A DNA stretch of 41,998 nucleotides from Prevotella sp. (GTDB taxonomy: Bacteria; Bacteroidota; Bacteroidia; Bacteroidales; Bacteroidaceae), in NCBI GenBank assembly GCA_017623335.1, contig JAGAPI010000050.1, positions 1-41,998 on the forward strand. The letters run 5' to 3'. Numbering within the stretch: the stretch's first letter is position 1; each line of letters begins with the position of its first letter. Below, one piece after another: positions 7,257 to 15,594 of the stretch. The position numbers and the translations under genes were made by a program. The notes beneath the pieces were generated by a model, which saw only the letters and a program-made list of their open reading frames with translations, was not told the origin of the DNA and did not search any database.

Positions 7257-7466
7257 TTAGGGCTCGCCGAGAAATTCGGCGATGAACGCCACCTGCTTTG
7301 GCGTGAACAGTTTTGAGTGCGCCGAGAGGTGGGTGCCGCTGAGGCGGGCGAGCAGCTGCGGACAGCGGCATATCCACCGCCACAGATGCTTGCGGGCGCA
7401 CTGAGGGTCGGCATCGGGGAAGTAGAGCTGCGCCAGCTCCTGTTTGCTGTAGGTTCTGATTTCCAT
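7257..7466 (-). CDS. DUF4248 family small protein
   Basis: A 69-residue protein starting MEIRTYSKQELAQLYFPDA and containing ARKHLWRWICRCPQLLARL and KLFTPKQVAFIAEFLGEP. The 'TYSKQELAxLYFP... A...L..WI......L...L......LTPxQVxxIxExLGxP' pattern is that of DUF4248, short helical proteins found beside HU-like and VirE-type genes in Bacteroidales. A helix-turn-helix-like segment is plausible (KQELAQLYFPDADPQCARKHL), which would make it a candidate DNA-binding regulator of the cassette; this is inference. It lies between the primase-helicase gene (upstream, same strand) and the HU-like gene. Confidence 0.75.
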   Translation of the reverse strand: MEIRTYSKQELAQLYFPDADPQCARKHLWRWICRCPQLLARLSGTHLSAHSKLFTPKQVAFIAEFLGEP

Positions 7467-7482
7467 TGGTTATTGATTTTTA

Positions 7483-7509
7483 GAAGTTAAAGAAGTTAAA
7501 GGAGTTAAA
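7483..7509. repeat. three 9-bp tandem repeats upstream of the DUF4248 gene
   Basis: GAAGTTAAA twice and GGAGTTAAA once, end to end, ending 17 bp upstream of the DUF4248 ATG (7466 on the minus strand). In the minus-strand transcript the leader would read repeated TTTAACTTC, a pyrimidine-rich tract. Confidence 0.7.
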
Positions 7510-7552
7510 GCCAAATGTCTTTGCGCGGCTAACTGAACATTAAACACTTTTC

Positions 7553-7680
7553 TGGCAGGATGGCAGGATGGCAATCAAGTTTTTATGAGTCATATACGCG
7601 GGGGCGTGAACTGTTCGCATTTCCGTCAAGTTCACGCCCCCGCACGTGTGAGGGTTGCAAACCATCCTGCCATCCTGCCA
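7553..7680. repeat. nested inverted repeats between primase-helicase and DUF4248 genes
   Basis: The outer arms, 7553-7571 and 7662-7680, are perfect 19-bp inverted repeats, each made of two TGGCAGGA-type units. The inner arms, 7598-7612 and 7629-7643 (GCGGGGGCGTGAACT and its complement), are perfect over 15 bp around a 16-nt loop. The structure directly follows the primase-helicase stop. It could act as terminator, origin-like cruciform or recombination site. Confidence 0.85.
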
Positions 7681-7690
7681 TCGTGAGGCG

Positions 7691-9760
7691 TCAGCTGTCG
7701 GGCGTGACGTTCTTGAGGTACAGGCGTATATCCTCGCTGCTGCGCTCCATCACCCAGTAGCCGCGCACGCCCTGGCAGCGCGCCTCCTTGAAGCCCAGCT
7801 CCCTGAAGGCACGGCCGATGCACACCACGCTGAGCTTCTGCGTGATGCTGCCGCCAATCTGCTGCAGCGCACGGCTGGCGGTCATGAATGTAGGCGTCTC
7901 GCCGTCGTTGGGACGGCGGAAGAAGATGCTGACAATCTCCAGCTCCATGTTGGGAGCCTCGAAATTGGCATTATGCTGTGCCTGGCGCCTTATCTCCTCG
8001 GCGGAGAACCAGTACTGGAAATGATGGCGGTAGAGCCAGAGCGCCTGGGCGAAGATGCCGTCGTGGCAGAACGGGTGGTCGCGGGGCGAGGTGATGCTCT
8101 CCACCTCGAAGGGCAGCCAGCGGCGGTTGCCCGTGGGGTCGGTGAGAAACTGCAGGTTGTTGCCCGTGCCGCAGAACGAGGCTATGTGGGGGCGCGTCTC
8201 GTGGAAACGGGCGTAGGCGGCACGCTCGTTGGTGGCGGGCATGGTGACGGCAGCCTTGAGCTGGTTGAGCTCCTGGGGGCGCATGGAGTCGAGCTCCTCG
8301 CAGCACACGAGGGCATACTGCGAGAGCACCAGCATGTCGTCCTTGGTCATGCGCCCCAAGTTGGTCTTGGTGTAGAAATAGCGCTGCAGCTGCGGTGGCA
8401 GCAGCCCGTTGAACCATGTGGTCTTGTAGCTGCCCTGCTCGCCTATGAGCACCAGGATGACGTTGTTCACCACGGTGGGGTCGAGCCACGACGCCACCAT
8501 CGCCACAAGCCACTTGCGCAGAGCATAGGCGAAGAGCAGCGGCGAGTCGGGGCGCTCTCCCCTCACCTTGATTGTAGCCGCCAGCTCGGCTATGTAGTCG
8601 CGGTCGCCCTCGTACCACGGCGCCAGCGCACCGAGATATTCCCTGAAAGGCTCATGGGGCGGCGTGTAGTCGCTCTCTATCACACGGAAGATGTCGCTGA
8701 TGCCCACCGCGGTGGTGGTGGACATCTCCACCCACAGGCTGTTCACCATGCGGTCGGTGATGGGCTGCCACTCTTCCTTCTCAGCATTCAGCTGACAGCA
8801 CTCTATGCGCCCCGTCACCACGTTGAACCTCAGGCGCACATGACTGCCGAGGAAATCCTTTATCGCTCCGATGTCGACTATGGCGTCGCGCTCACGGCAA
8901 CGCTCCCTGCGATGCCGCTGCCGCTCCTCTGCGACGCTGTTGTAGCACGAGCGCATCACCTGCTCCGTGCCGTCGTAGTCGGCAAACTGTCCCACCGCCC
9001 AGCCGACGGCTTTCTCCAGAGAATAGCGCCGCCCGGCAAGCATATACCCCACACGCATCACATACACGTTGTGGCTGCCCGGGGCATACACTATGCCCTC
9101 ATGCCTCAGCCGCGGCGCTATCACGCAGTCGTAGTACTCCTGTATTTGGCGTGTCTGCCGCTCTGCCTTGCAGTGCGCCGCAGCAGCCTTGCCCTCAGCC
9201 AAAATCTCCTTAGAGCCGAACGGCTTGGCATCAGCGTTGAAATACACGGCGGGGTCGTGGGCAAGCCCCGACAGGCGGTTCACGTTCTTGCACTGGCGGT
9301 CGGCACCCACGCCCAGCAACCGCTCGTAGTAGTCGTTGCCGTGGCTGAACGCGAGGGTGTAGAACCGCTGCTGCTGCCCGAGGTCATGCCCACGGTCAAT
9401 CTCATAGCTGAAGATGATGCGCAGCCCGCAGCCGCTGATGGTGGTGTAGAGCAGCACCGTGTGAGGGTCGGCGGCAGCCTTGTCGCGGATGTCAGCCAGC
9501 CGCTCCACGGGCACATGGTCGAGGTCCACGAGCGAGAGTCCCGTCATCGCCGTGATGTCTGCCTTCGACTTGCCGCCGCTCATCAGCGCCGCCACCGCGA
9601 ACATGGGGCTTTCCTCCTTGATTTGTTTACTTCCGTCCCTGCGGTACAGGGCGGTGACCTGGGCGAGGCTGCGGTCAGTGCGGATGCACTCCGCCATAGC
9701 CTCAAGGGTGGAACTCTCGGGCGTCTTGCTCTTGAAATTCCGGAAGGTTGATACTTCCAT
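7691..9760 (-). CDS. VirE/BT4734-type primase-helicase
   Basis: A 689-residue protein starting MEVSTFRNFKSKTPES. The N-terminal third matches the BT4734-like/VirE_N domain, an archaeo-eukaryotic-primase-like fold: acidic pair in SLVDLDHVP, then ISGCGLRIIFSYE and NRLSGLAHDPAVYF. After a linker (residues about 200-330), the C-terminal half is a VirE/VapE-type P-loop ATPase: Walker A GEQGSYKTTW (near 440-449), a Walker B-like CCEELDSM, and an arginine-finger-like GNRRWLPFEV. Such proteins prime and unwind DNA in plasmids, phages and islands. A smaller ATG start, at 9760, is preferred over 9799 because the family begins close to there. It points to a mobile or formerly mobile replicon fragment, although no integrase is present. 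Confidence 0.85.
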   Translation of the reverse strand: MEVSTFRNFKSKTPESSTLEAMAECIRTDRSLAQVTALYRRDGSKQIKEESPMFAVAALMSGGKSKADITAMTGLSLVDLDHVPVERLADIRDKAAADPHTVLLYTTISGCGLRIIFSYEIDRGHDLGQQQRFYTLAFSHGNDYYERLLGVGADRQCKNVNRLSGLAHDPAVYFNADAKPFGSKEILAEGKAAAAHCKAERQTRQIQEYYDCVIAPRLRHEGIVYAPGSHNVYVMRVGYMLAGRRYSLEKAVGWAVGQFADYDGTEQVMRSCYNSVAEERQRHRRERCRERDAIVDIGAIKDFLGSHVRLRFNVVTGRIECCQLNAEKEEWQPITDRMVNSLWVEMSTTTAVGISDIFRVIESDYTPPHEPFREYLGALAPWYEGDRDYIAELAATIKVRGERPDSPLLFAYALRKWLVAMVASWLDPTVVNNVILVLIGEQGSYKTTWFNGLLPPQLQRYFYTKTNLGRMTKDDMLVLSQYALVCCEELDSMRPQELNQLKAAVTMPATNERAAYARFHETRPHIASFCGTGNNLQFLTDPTGNRRWLPFEVESITSPRDHPFCHDGIFAQALWLYRHHFQYWFSAEEIRRQAQHNANFEAPNMELEIVSIFFRRPNDGETPTFMTASRALQQIGGSITQKLSVVCIGRAFRELGFKEARCQGVRGYWVMERSSEDIRLYLKNVTPDS

Positions 9761-9812
9761 TGTTATTGATTTAAAATTGTTATTACAATGTCTCCGCATT
9801 GTTTTCGGGTGT

Positions 9813-9849
9813 AAAGGTACTGAAAATAAATAAATTATATATACCTTTG
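9813..9849. promoter_or_regulatory. divergent promoter region between primase-helicase and the 9939 gene
   Basis: On the minus strand TACCTTTA (9820-9813) can serve the primase-helicase. On the plus strand TACCTTTG (9842-9849) can serve the gene at 9939. Neither has a clear TTTG at -33. The two -7 boxes are only 21 bp apart, facing away from each other in an A/T-rich stretch. Confidence 0.45.
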
Positions 9850-9938
9850 AGGTGTATTACATAGTCTCGTAGTTTATATAAGTTTAACAAAAAAGGCTTG
9901 ACAATAGCGTCATGCCGTAATTTTAAAAACAAATTATT

Positions 9939-10376
9939 ATGAAAAAAAAATTTTTGTGCACACCGTGCACAAACTTGCTGCTGAAAAAGCTTAAGAATGA
10001 GGAAGCTAAGCAGCTTGGCAGAAACGCCCTGATGGCGTTGCATGTGGGTAAGACCACACAGTTGAAAATCGAGAATGGAGCACTGCTCAACCTCTGCCAG
10101 TTCTATGTCGCATTGCGGTGCGACCTTACGGGCTATCAGCCTGCCACCAGTCCCGACGGCACTTCCACGTCAAACAGCCGTCAGCACACAAACACGTGCC
10201 CGCCGTCGCACAACGACCGCCTGCGCATGATTGCCAGAGTATTCGACGCCCTGGAGCACGACTACGCCGAATGCTACGGCAGCGGCGGCGCCCCCTTCCC
10301 CAACGGCTGCGAGAACTTTGTGAATGAAATCATCAAGGGCTGGTTATATCACAATATCCAGATGTTACCAAACTAA
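9939..10376 (+). CDS. uncharacterised protein, divergent to primase-helicase
   Basis: A 145-residue protein that I do not recognise. The N-terminal 70 residues are basic and helical (LLLKKLKNEEAKQLGRNAL, then GKTTQLKIENGALLNLCQFYVAL). A polar Ser/Thr/Pro linker follows (about 73-92), and the C-terminus has NDRLRMIARVFDALEHDYAE and CENFVNEIIKGWLYHNIQ. Codon choice in the second half is GC-rich and gene-like. The coding start contains nine consecutive A residues right after the ATG (9942-9950) and a perfect inverted repeat (9953-9973). A strong hairpin follows the stop. Its position suggests it belongs to the cassette. A DNA-binding role is possible, but not supported by a clear motif. Confidence 0.6.
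   Translation: MKKKFLCTPCTNLLLKKLKNEEAKQLGRNALMALHVGKTTQLKIENGALLNLCQFYVALRCDLTGYQPATSPDGTSTSNSRQHTNTCPPSHNDRLRMIARVFDALEHDYAECYGSGGAPFPNGCENFVNEIIKGWLYHNIQMLPN
9953..9973. repeat. perfect 9-bp inverted repeat inside the first codons of the 9939 gene
   Basis: TTTGTGCAC, three bases, GTGCACAAA. It spans codons 5-12, just after a run of nine A. As DNA it is operator-like dyad symmetry; as RNA it forms a hairpin close to the start codon. Confidence 0.8.
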
Positions 10377-10381
10377 TCGAG

Positions 10382-10424
10382 ATTGTCTGCGGCGGAGCAC
10401 CATGCCACGCCGCAGACAATATTT
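10382..10424 (+). terminator. intrinsic terminator after the 9939 gene
   Basis: Perfect 13-bp stem, ATTGTCTGCGGCG (10382-10394) with its complement at 10408-10420, a 13-nt loop, and ATTTT following. It begins 5 bp after the stop codon. Confidence 0.75.
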
Positions 10425-10526
10425 TCTCACAGAGAGTTACCACGTGATTTTACCTTGATAATATTAAAAAATATTATATTTTTGACATTTCTTCGGTCCA
10501 CGTTCTTTATTCTTCATTATATTTCG

Positions 10527-10534
10527 TAACTTTG
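10527..10534 (+). promoter_or_regulatory. -7 promoter element ahead of the first AAA/PD-(D/E)XK gene
   Basis: TAACTTTG followed by C, about 57 bp before the ATG at 10591. No good TTTG is seen at -33 (closest matches are T-rich). It would start the transcript of the 10591-17483 gene run. Confidence 0.5.
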
Positions 10535-10590
10535 CAGAAGAAAGAAATCGCACTTTCTATGCAGAAGAAACCAAAAATTACGGAGAGAAT

Positions 10591-12183
10591 ATGACCAACG
10601 ATTTCACCATAAACAGCAGAAGGCGGATGCCAAAGGGCATTCAGTCGTTTGAGATGCTGAGAAAAGGCAACTACGTATACGTTGACAAGACCGACCTTGT
10701 ATGGCAGCTTGCCAACGGGGACATGTTCAACTACCTAAGCCGCCCGCGCCGCTTCGGCAAGTCGCTGCTTGTCGACACACTCGCCTGCTACTTCGAAGGG
10801 AAGAAAGAGCTGTTCGAGGGACTGAAAATCATGGAGCTGGAGAAGGAATGGAAGGCGAGCCCCGTAATACGGTTCGACATGAGCTGCGCTGGAGCATCGG
10901 CAGACAGTGTGCGCAGCTATTTCAGCAACACATTCACAATACTGGAGAGGAAATATAATGTAGAGACATTCGATGGAAGCAGTCTTGCAACACGTTTTGG
11001 GAACATTCTCCGCACAGCAAGCAACGACGGCGCAAATCCAGTGGTGATTCTCATCGATGAGTATGACTCGCCGCTTCAGCACTCCTGGCACACACCAGAG
11101 CACGAGGCGTGCACGGCAATCTATCGCGAGGTATTCGCCATGTTGAAATCATGCACCCAGTATGAGCGTTTCGTGTTTCTCACGGGCATCACAAAATTCA
11201 CGCAGATATCGCTGTTCTCTGTGCTCAACAACCTTACGAACATCAGTTTCCTGCCAGAATATGCAGCCTTATGCGGCATCACAAAGCAGGAGATCCGCGA
11301 TGACTTCATGCCCGAGATAGAGGCGATGGCGAAACAGAACGGATGGACAGTGGAGCAGACTTTCGAGAAACTGCGATACAACTACGACGGTTATCATTTC
11401 AGCGACGAGAACATGGTGGATGTATATAATCCATTTAGCCTTGTGACGTCACTGGCACAAAGGAGAATTGGGAATTACTGGGCTGCATCCGGTGCCACAT
11501 CCCTTCTGCCAAAGTTTGTGGACAACCTTGAGACACAGATTGAGAACCTTGAAAGGACATACGTGAGGAAATTCATCCTGGAAAGCTCCGACGTTACAGG
11601 GGGCGGTGCCAGTCTGTTCCTCTATCAATCAGGCTATCTCACTATCAAAGACTTTGACGCCGACGCCTATTATCTCGGTATACCAAACAACGAGATACGC
11701 CAGGCCCTGTATAATATAGTTATACCAGCCTTGACTTTCCGCAGTCAAAATGAAGTCATAACGGAGCAGGACAGACTTCTTTACACCATGAACTACGGCA
11801 AAGTGGACGAGGCAATGAAGATACTGAAAGCCATGGTGGCAGACGTGCCCTACAGCAACAAGAAACTTGTGAGCATGGGCATGGAGGAGCGCTACCGCTT
11901 CATCATCAGCTGCATATTCCGCTCCATCGGGCTGCGCACGGAAGTGGAGCACATGATGGGCGGCGGCAGGATAGACATGGTGACATGGGCGATGAACGCC
12001 ATCTACGTGATAGAGCTGAAGCTACAGAACAACGGCGGACTGGAGGCGGCAAAGCAGCAGATTCTCGCAAACAACTATATCGAGCCTTTCAAGGGTGACG
12101 GCAGAGAGGTGATACCACTCGCCATAGAGCTGGACGATGAGGGGAAAGGGCTGATTAGATATACAAAAGACATAGAAGCATAA
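10591..12183 (+). CDS. AAA-ATPase-like protein with C-terminal PD-(D/E)XK nuclease domain
   Basis: A 530-residue protein of the AAA-ATPase_like (PF09820-type) plus PDDEXK_9 family, very common and multicopy in Bacteroidales. The N-terminus has GNYVYVDKTDLV, then SRPRRFGKSLL (Walker A-like, 50-60) and ILIDEYDSPL (Walker B, Asp156-Glu157). LTGITKF and YNYDGYHF blocks follow. The C-terminal nuclease-like core has GGGRIDMV (Asp462) and VIELKLQ (Glu475, Lys477). The biological role is not established; proposals include defence or mobile-element function. It is the most divergent of three paralogues in this window. The next gene, a GT4, starts 1 bp after its stop, so it leads a glycosyltransferase operon. 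Confidence 0.88.
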   Translation: MTNDFTINSRRRMPKGIQSFEMLRKGNYVYVDKTDLVWQLANGDMFNYLSRPRRFGKSLLVDTLACYFEGKKELFEGLKIMELEKEWKASPVIRFDMSCAGASADSVRSYFSNTFTILERKYNVETFDGSSLATRFGNILRTASNDGANPVVILIDEYDSPLQHSWHTPEHEACTAIYREVFAMLKSCTQYERFVFLTGITKFTQISLFSVLNNLTNISFLPEYAALCGITKQEIRDDFMPEIEAMAKQNGWTVEQTFEKLRYNYDGYHFSDENMVDVYNPFSLVTSLAQRRIGNYWAASGATSLLPKFVDNLETQIENLERTYVRKFILESSDVTGGGASLFLYQSGYLTIKDFDADAYYLGIPNNEIRQALYNIVIPALTFRSQNEVITEQDRLLYTMNYGKVDEAMKILKAMVADVPYSNKKLVSMGMEERYRFIISCIFRSIGLRTEVEHMMGGGRIDMVTWAMNAIYVIELKLQNNGGLEAAKQQILANNYIEPFKGDGREVIPLAIELDDEGKGLIRYTKDIEA

Positions 12184-12184
12184 G

Positions 12185-13330
12185 ATGAAAATAGCATATA
12201 TTTATACCGCTTTAACTTCGTTTGGAGGAGTTGACCGTATCTTAACTATCAAGGCAAACTATTTTGCGGAACACATGGGATATGATGTGTATATTATTAC
12301 TGATTCGCAAGCCGGCAGACCACCCGTGTTTCCGCTGTCACCCAAAGTGCATCATATAGACCTTGAGACAGATTTTGACGAGCAGTATCACTATGGAATA
12401 ATCAAACGGTTCCTCTGCTACCGCAGACTGATGAAGCGATACCGCCAGCGACTGGAAAAAACGCTATATGAAATAAAGCCTGACATCGTGTCAACAACAT
12501 GTGGACGGGACTTGGACTTTCTAACTGAAATAAAAGACGGCAGCAAGAAAATCGGTGAGTCGCACATAGCCAAACAATATTGCAGAAACTTCCATCTTAT
12601 GGAAGCTCGTGGTGGTATATATAAAATCGTGGCGAGATACTGGAGATGGAAACAGGAAAAAGCAATCAAAAAACTTGACGCATTAGTGGTGCTGACAAAT
12701 CACGATGCTGAGAGTTGGAAATCGGTAAAACAAGCAACCGTGATCCCCAACCCTATATCCATTACCAATACACAAACCAGCACATGCAGAAATAAACGTG
12801 TAATAAGTGTCGGTAGACTCAGTGAGCAAAAAGGATTTGACATGCTCATTGACACATGGAAGATTGTGGGAAAAAAACATCCAGACTGGGAACTAAATAT
12901 TTACGGCGAAGGGGAATTGAAGGATAGTCTTGAGAGAAAAATAAAAGACAAGAACATCAGCTACAGCCTGCATCTGTGCGGTCCGGCAAAAAACATTACG
13001 GAAAAATATGCCGAGAGTTCCATATATGTGATGAGCTCACGTTTTGAAGGTTTCGGGCTTGTTCTTGTTGAAGCTATGGCGTGCGGTCTTCCCTGCGTGT
13101 CTTTCGATTGTCCACATGGTCCTGCTGAAATAATCAGAAATGGAGAAAACGGCATACTCGTTGAAAACGGGAATATTGATGCACTTGCCAAAGCCATTGA
13201 TGATTTAATCATAAACGAGGAAAAACGTATTGCAATGGGCAAGAAATCCCATGAGCTAGTGCAAAAATACTCACAGGGAAATATAATGAAGATGTGGATT
13301 GAACTATTTAATAAACTGAAAGATGAGTAG
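12185..13330 (+). CDS. GT4 family glycosyltransferase (paralogue 1)
   Basis: A 381-residue GT-B retaining glycosyltransferase. The N-terminal acceptor domain begins MKIAYIYTALTSFGGVDRIL. The hallmark EX7E is at Glu288 and Glu296 in RFEGFGLVLVEAMACG, followed by FDCPHGPAEII, the donor-binding part; VGRLSEQKGFDMLI starts the second Rossmann domain. A distinctive LTEIKDGSKKIGESHIAK segment in the N-terminal domain is shared with the next two genes, so these three arose by tandem duplication. It probably adds a hexose-type sugar during repeat-unit assembly in the cytoplasm; the specificity is unknown. It overlaps the next gene by 8 bp. Confidence 0.92.
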   Translation: MKIAYIYTALTSFGGVDRILTIKANYFAEHMGYDVYIITDSQAGRPPVFPLSPKVHHIDLETDFDEQYHYGIIKRFLCYRRLMKRYRQRLEKTLYEIKPDIVSTTCGRDLDFLTEIKDGSKKIGESHIAKQYCRNFHLMEARGGIYKIVARYWRWKQEKAIKKLDALVVLTNHDAESWKSVKQATVIPNPISITNTQTSTCRNKRVISVGRLSEQKGFDMLIDTWKIVGKKHPDWELNIYGEGELKDSLERKIKDKNISYSLHLCGPAKNITEKYAESSIYVMSSRFEGFGLVLVEAMACGLPCVSFDCPHGPAEIIRNGENGILVENGNIDALAKAIDDLIINEEKRIAMGKKSHELVQKYSQGNIMKMWIELFNKLKDE

Positions 13331-14444
13331 AAAAAGGATATTATATGTCTTGGGTGGGAATAGCTCTGCATCAGGAATGCCTGCCGTAATAACCCAAAAG
13401 ATGAATTATCTGGCGACACACACAGACTATGAGCTGACGGCACTATTGACAGAATCCTTAAATGGAGTCATGTATTATCCATTACACGAGAGCATTAAAG
13501 TGATAAACTTCAACATCAACTTTGACGAGCTTGACACGTTTCCAATATATAAAAAAATATGGAAATATAGGATAAAACAAAAAGAATACAAGCAGAAATT
13601 CACCGCTCTGCTTATGAAAGAGAAATATGACATTATGGTCTCAGCAATGCGGAGAGAAATCAATTTCCTTACAGAGATAAAAGACGGAAGCAAAAAGGTG
13701 GGCGAGCTGCATTTCTGCAGAAGCTGCTACAGAATCTTCAATGCGAGCTTTTTGCCACAATTCATCAACAGGTATATTACACAGCTTTGGCAGAACAAGC
13801 TTATAAAACAAATAAAACAGCTTGACAAATTTGTGGTACTGAGCCAAGAAGATGCCGATGCATGGGGAAATACTGCAAACATGACGGTTATACCTAATCC
13901 CATAAAAGAATATCCTTCCATGACCTCAACCTGTGAGAATAAAAAGGTAATCGCAGCAGGAAGATACACATGGCAGAAAGGATTCGACATGCTGATACAG
14001 GCATGGAACATAGTAAACACAAAACACCCTGATTGGCAATTGCACATCTATGGCTCAGGTGACAATAGGCCATATCAAGAGATAGCCGGTAATGGTGTCT
14101 TTTGCCATGAGGCTGTAAAAAACATCTACAAGAAATATCTGGAAAGCAGCATCTTCGCGTTCTCATCAAGATATGAGGGGTTCGGACTCGTACTTGCCGA
14201 GGCTATGAGTTGCGGAATTCCTGCCGTTTCATTTGCATGCCCATGCGGTCCGAGAGATATCATAACTAACGATGGTGTTCTCGTCAATCCCGGCAATATT
14301 GAAGAATTTGCAGCCGAAATATGCAAATTGATTGAAGATGAGACTTTAAGAAAAAGCATGGGACAAAACGGGCACATAAATATGAAGCGATTTACTGAAC
14401 CCACCATTATGCAGAAATGGCTGGATTTATTTGAAAGTCTATAA
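13323..14444 (+). CDS. GT4 family glycosyltransferase (paralogue 2)
   Basis: A 373-residue GT4 enzyme, the second of the tandem set. It starts MSRKRILYVLGGNSSASGMP, carries LTEIKDGSKKVGELHFCR, the domain-2 start AAGRYTWQKGFDMLI, and EX7E at Glu285 and Glu293 in RYEGFGLVLAEAMSCG. The donor-site segment is FACPCGPRDII. The start ATG overlaps the last 8 bp of the preceding gene, implying translational coupling. Between domain-2 start and EX7E it is about ten residues shorter than paralogue 3. Substrate unknown; the N-terminal divergence from its neighbours suggests a different acceptor. Confidence 0.92.
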   Translation: MSRKRILYVLGGNSSASGMPAVITQKMNYLATHTDYELTALLTESLNGVMYYPLHESIKVINFNINFDELDTFPIYKKIWKYRIKQKEYKQKFTALLMKEKYDIMVSAMRREINFLTEIKDGSKKVGELHFCRSCYRIFNASFLPQFINRYITQLWQNKLIKQIKQLDKFVVLSQEDADAWGNTANMTVIPNPIKEYPSMTSTCENKKVIAAGRYTWQKGFDMLIQAWNIVNTKHPDWQLHIYGSGDNRPYQEIAGNGVFCHEAVKNIYKKYLESSIFAFSSRYEGFGLVLAEAMSCGIPAVSFACPCGPRDIITNDGVLVNPGNIEEFAAEICKLIEDETLRKSMGQNGHINMKRFTEPTIMQKWLDLFESL

Positions 14445-14447
14445 ATT

Positions 14448-15584
14448 ATGAAGATAGTATACTGTACCCCATCACTTTACATCCCTGGAGGAGTAGAGCG
14501 TGTACTAACCACTAAAGTGAATTATCTTGCCGATGTGGCGAAATATGACATATACATCATCCTTACAGACGGCGAGGGGAAAGAACCATATTATGAGCTG
14601 TCAAAGAAAGTCCACGTAATAAATCTCGACATCAACTTCGAGGAGCTTTGGGGAATGTCGTTCATAAAGAAAGGACTGACATATCTGAAGAAACAACGGG
14701 TATTCAAAAAGGCACTGAGGGACATCCTGTACGAGATACGTCCCGACATAACTGTGTCCTTACTGCGAAGGGAAATCAATTTCCTCTGCGACATAAAAGA
14801 CGGAAGCAAGAAAGTGGGCGAGATGCATATAAATAAAGCACACTACAGAAATTTTGAAGGGAAAGACTACAACTGGTTAAAAGGTCTTTTTGCTAAACTC
14901 TGGATGAAAGAACTGACAAACAACCTTAAGAAACTGGACAAGATGATTGTGCTCAGCGAGGAGGACAGAAACAGTTGGAAAGAAATCAACAACATCATTG
15001 TTATACCTAACCCTCTGCCTTTTACTTCACAAAAACAAAGTAGTTTGGAGAACAAACAGGTAATAGCAGTTGGCAGATATGTGTACGAAAAAGGTTTCGA
15101 CATGCTGCTTGAATGTTGGCAAGCCGTACAATCAAAACATCCAGACTGGAAATTGGCGATATATGGCGCTGGAGACACGGCACAATACAAGAAACAAGCA
15201 GAAGCATTAGGAATTGACAAAACATGCACATTTAACGGACCGACGAAAAACATCCAAGACAAATACGCGGAGAGCAGCATATATGCGCTAAGCTCACGCT
15301 TCGAGGGGTTCGGAATGGTGATAATTGAGGCTATGAGCTGCGGTGTGCCCGTTGTGTCGTTTGCATGCCCGTACGGTCCAAAATACATTATAACAAATGC
15401 CTCGGACGGATTTCTCGTGGAAAACGGCAACACGGGACAGCTTGCTGAGCGTATATGCTATATGATTGAACACCCAGAGAAAAGGAAGGAGATGGGAACA
15501 AACGCCATTGCGACAGCTAAACGATACTGCATTGAGGAGATTGGCAAACGGTGGATTAAGCTGTTTGAGGATATAACCAGATAA
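14448..15584 (+). CDS. GT4 family glycosyltransferase (paralogue 3)
   Basis: A 378-residue GT4 enzyme, the third of the tandem set. It starts MKIVYCTPSLYIPGGVERVL, with LCDIKDGSKKVGEMHINKAH, then AVGRYVYEKGFDMLL, and EX7E at Glu286 and Glu294 in RFEGFGMVIIEAMSCG, followed by FACPYGPKYII. GGVERVLTTKVNYL near the N-terminus is close to GGVDRILTIKANYF of paralogue 1, so these two are probably closer to each other than to paralogue 2. It lies 3 bp after the preceding stop and 10 bp before the acyltransferase gene. Likely role: sugar transfer to the lipid-linked repeat unit. Confidence 0.92.
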   Translation: MKIVYCTPSLYIPGGVERVLTTKVNYLADVAKYDIYIILTDGEGKEPYYELSKKVHVINLDINFEELWGMSFIKKGLTYLKKQRVFKKALRDILYEIRPDITVSLLRREINFLCDIKDGSKKVGEMHINKAHYRNFEGKDYNWLKGLFAKLWMKELTNNLKKLDKMIVLSEEDRNSWKEINNIIVIPNPLPFTSQKQSSLENKQVIAVGRYVYEKGFDMLLECWQAVQSKHPDWKLAIYGAGDTAQYKKQAEALGIDKTCTFNGPTKNIQDKYAESSIYALSSRFEGFGMVIIEAMSCGVPVVSFACPYGPKYIITNASDGFLVENGNTGQLAERICYMIEHPEKRKEMGTNAIATAKRYCIEEIGKRWIKLFEDITR

Positions 15585-15594
15585 AAAGAGGACT

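Noticed and set aside
6968..7414. Minus-strand frame with repeated seven-residue units (NVSFxxx) over the 21-bp repeats
   Set aside because: 21 is a multiple of three, so repeats appear in every frame; the frame overlaps DUF4248 and HU-like genes and a promoter, so coding is unlikely.
7655..9751. Long open frame (698 codons) on the plus strand across the primase-helicase gene
   Set aside because: Exact shadow of the minus-strand gene; rich in Ala/Arg/His/Val with no family motif, caused by high GC at third positions.
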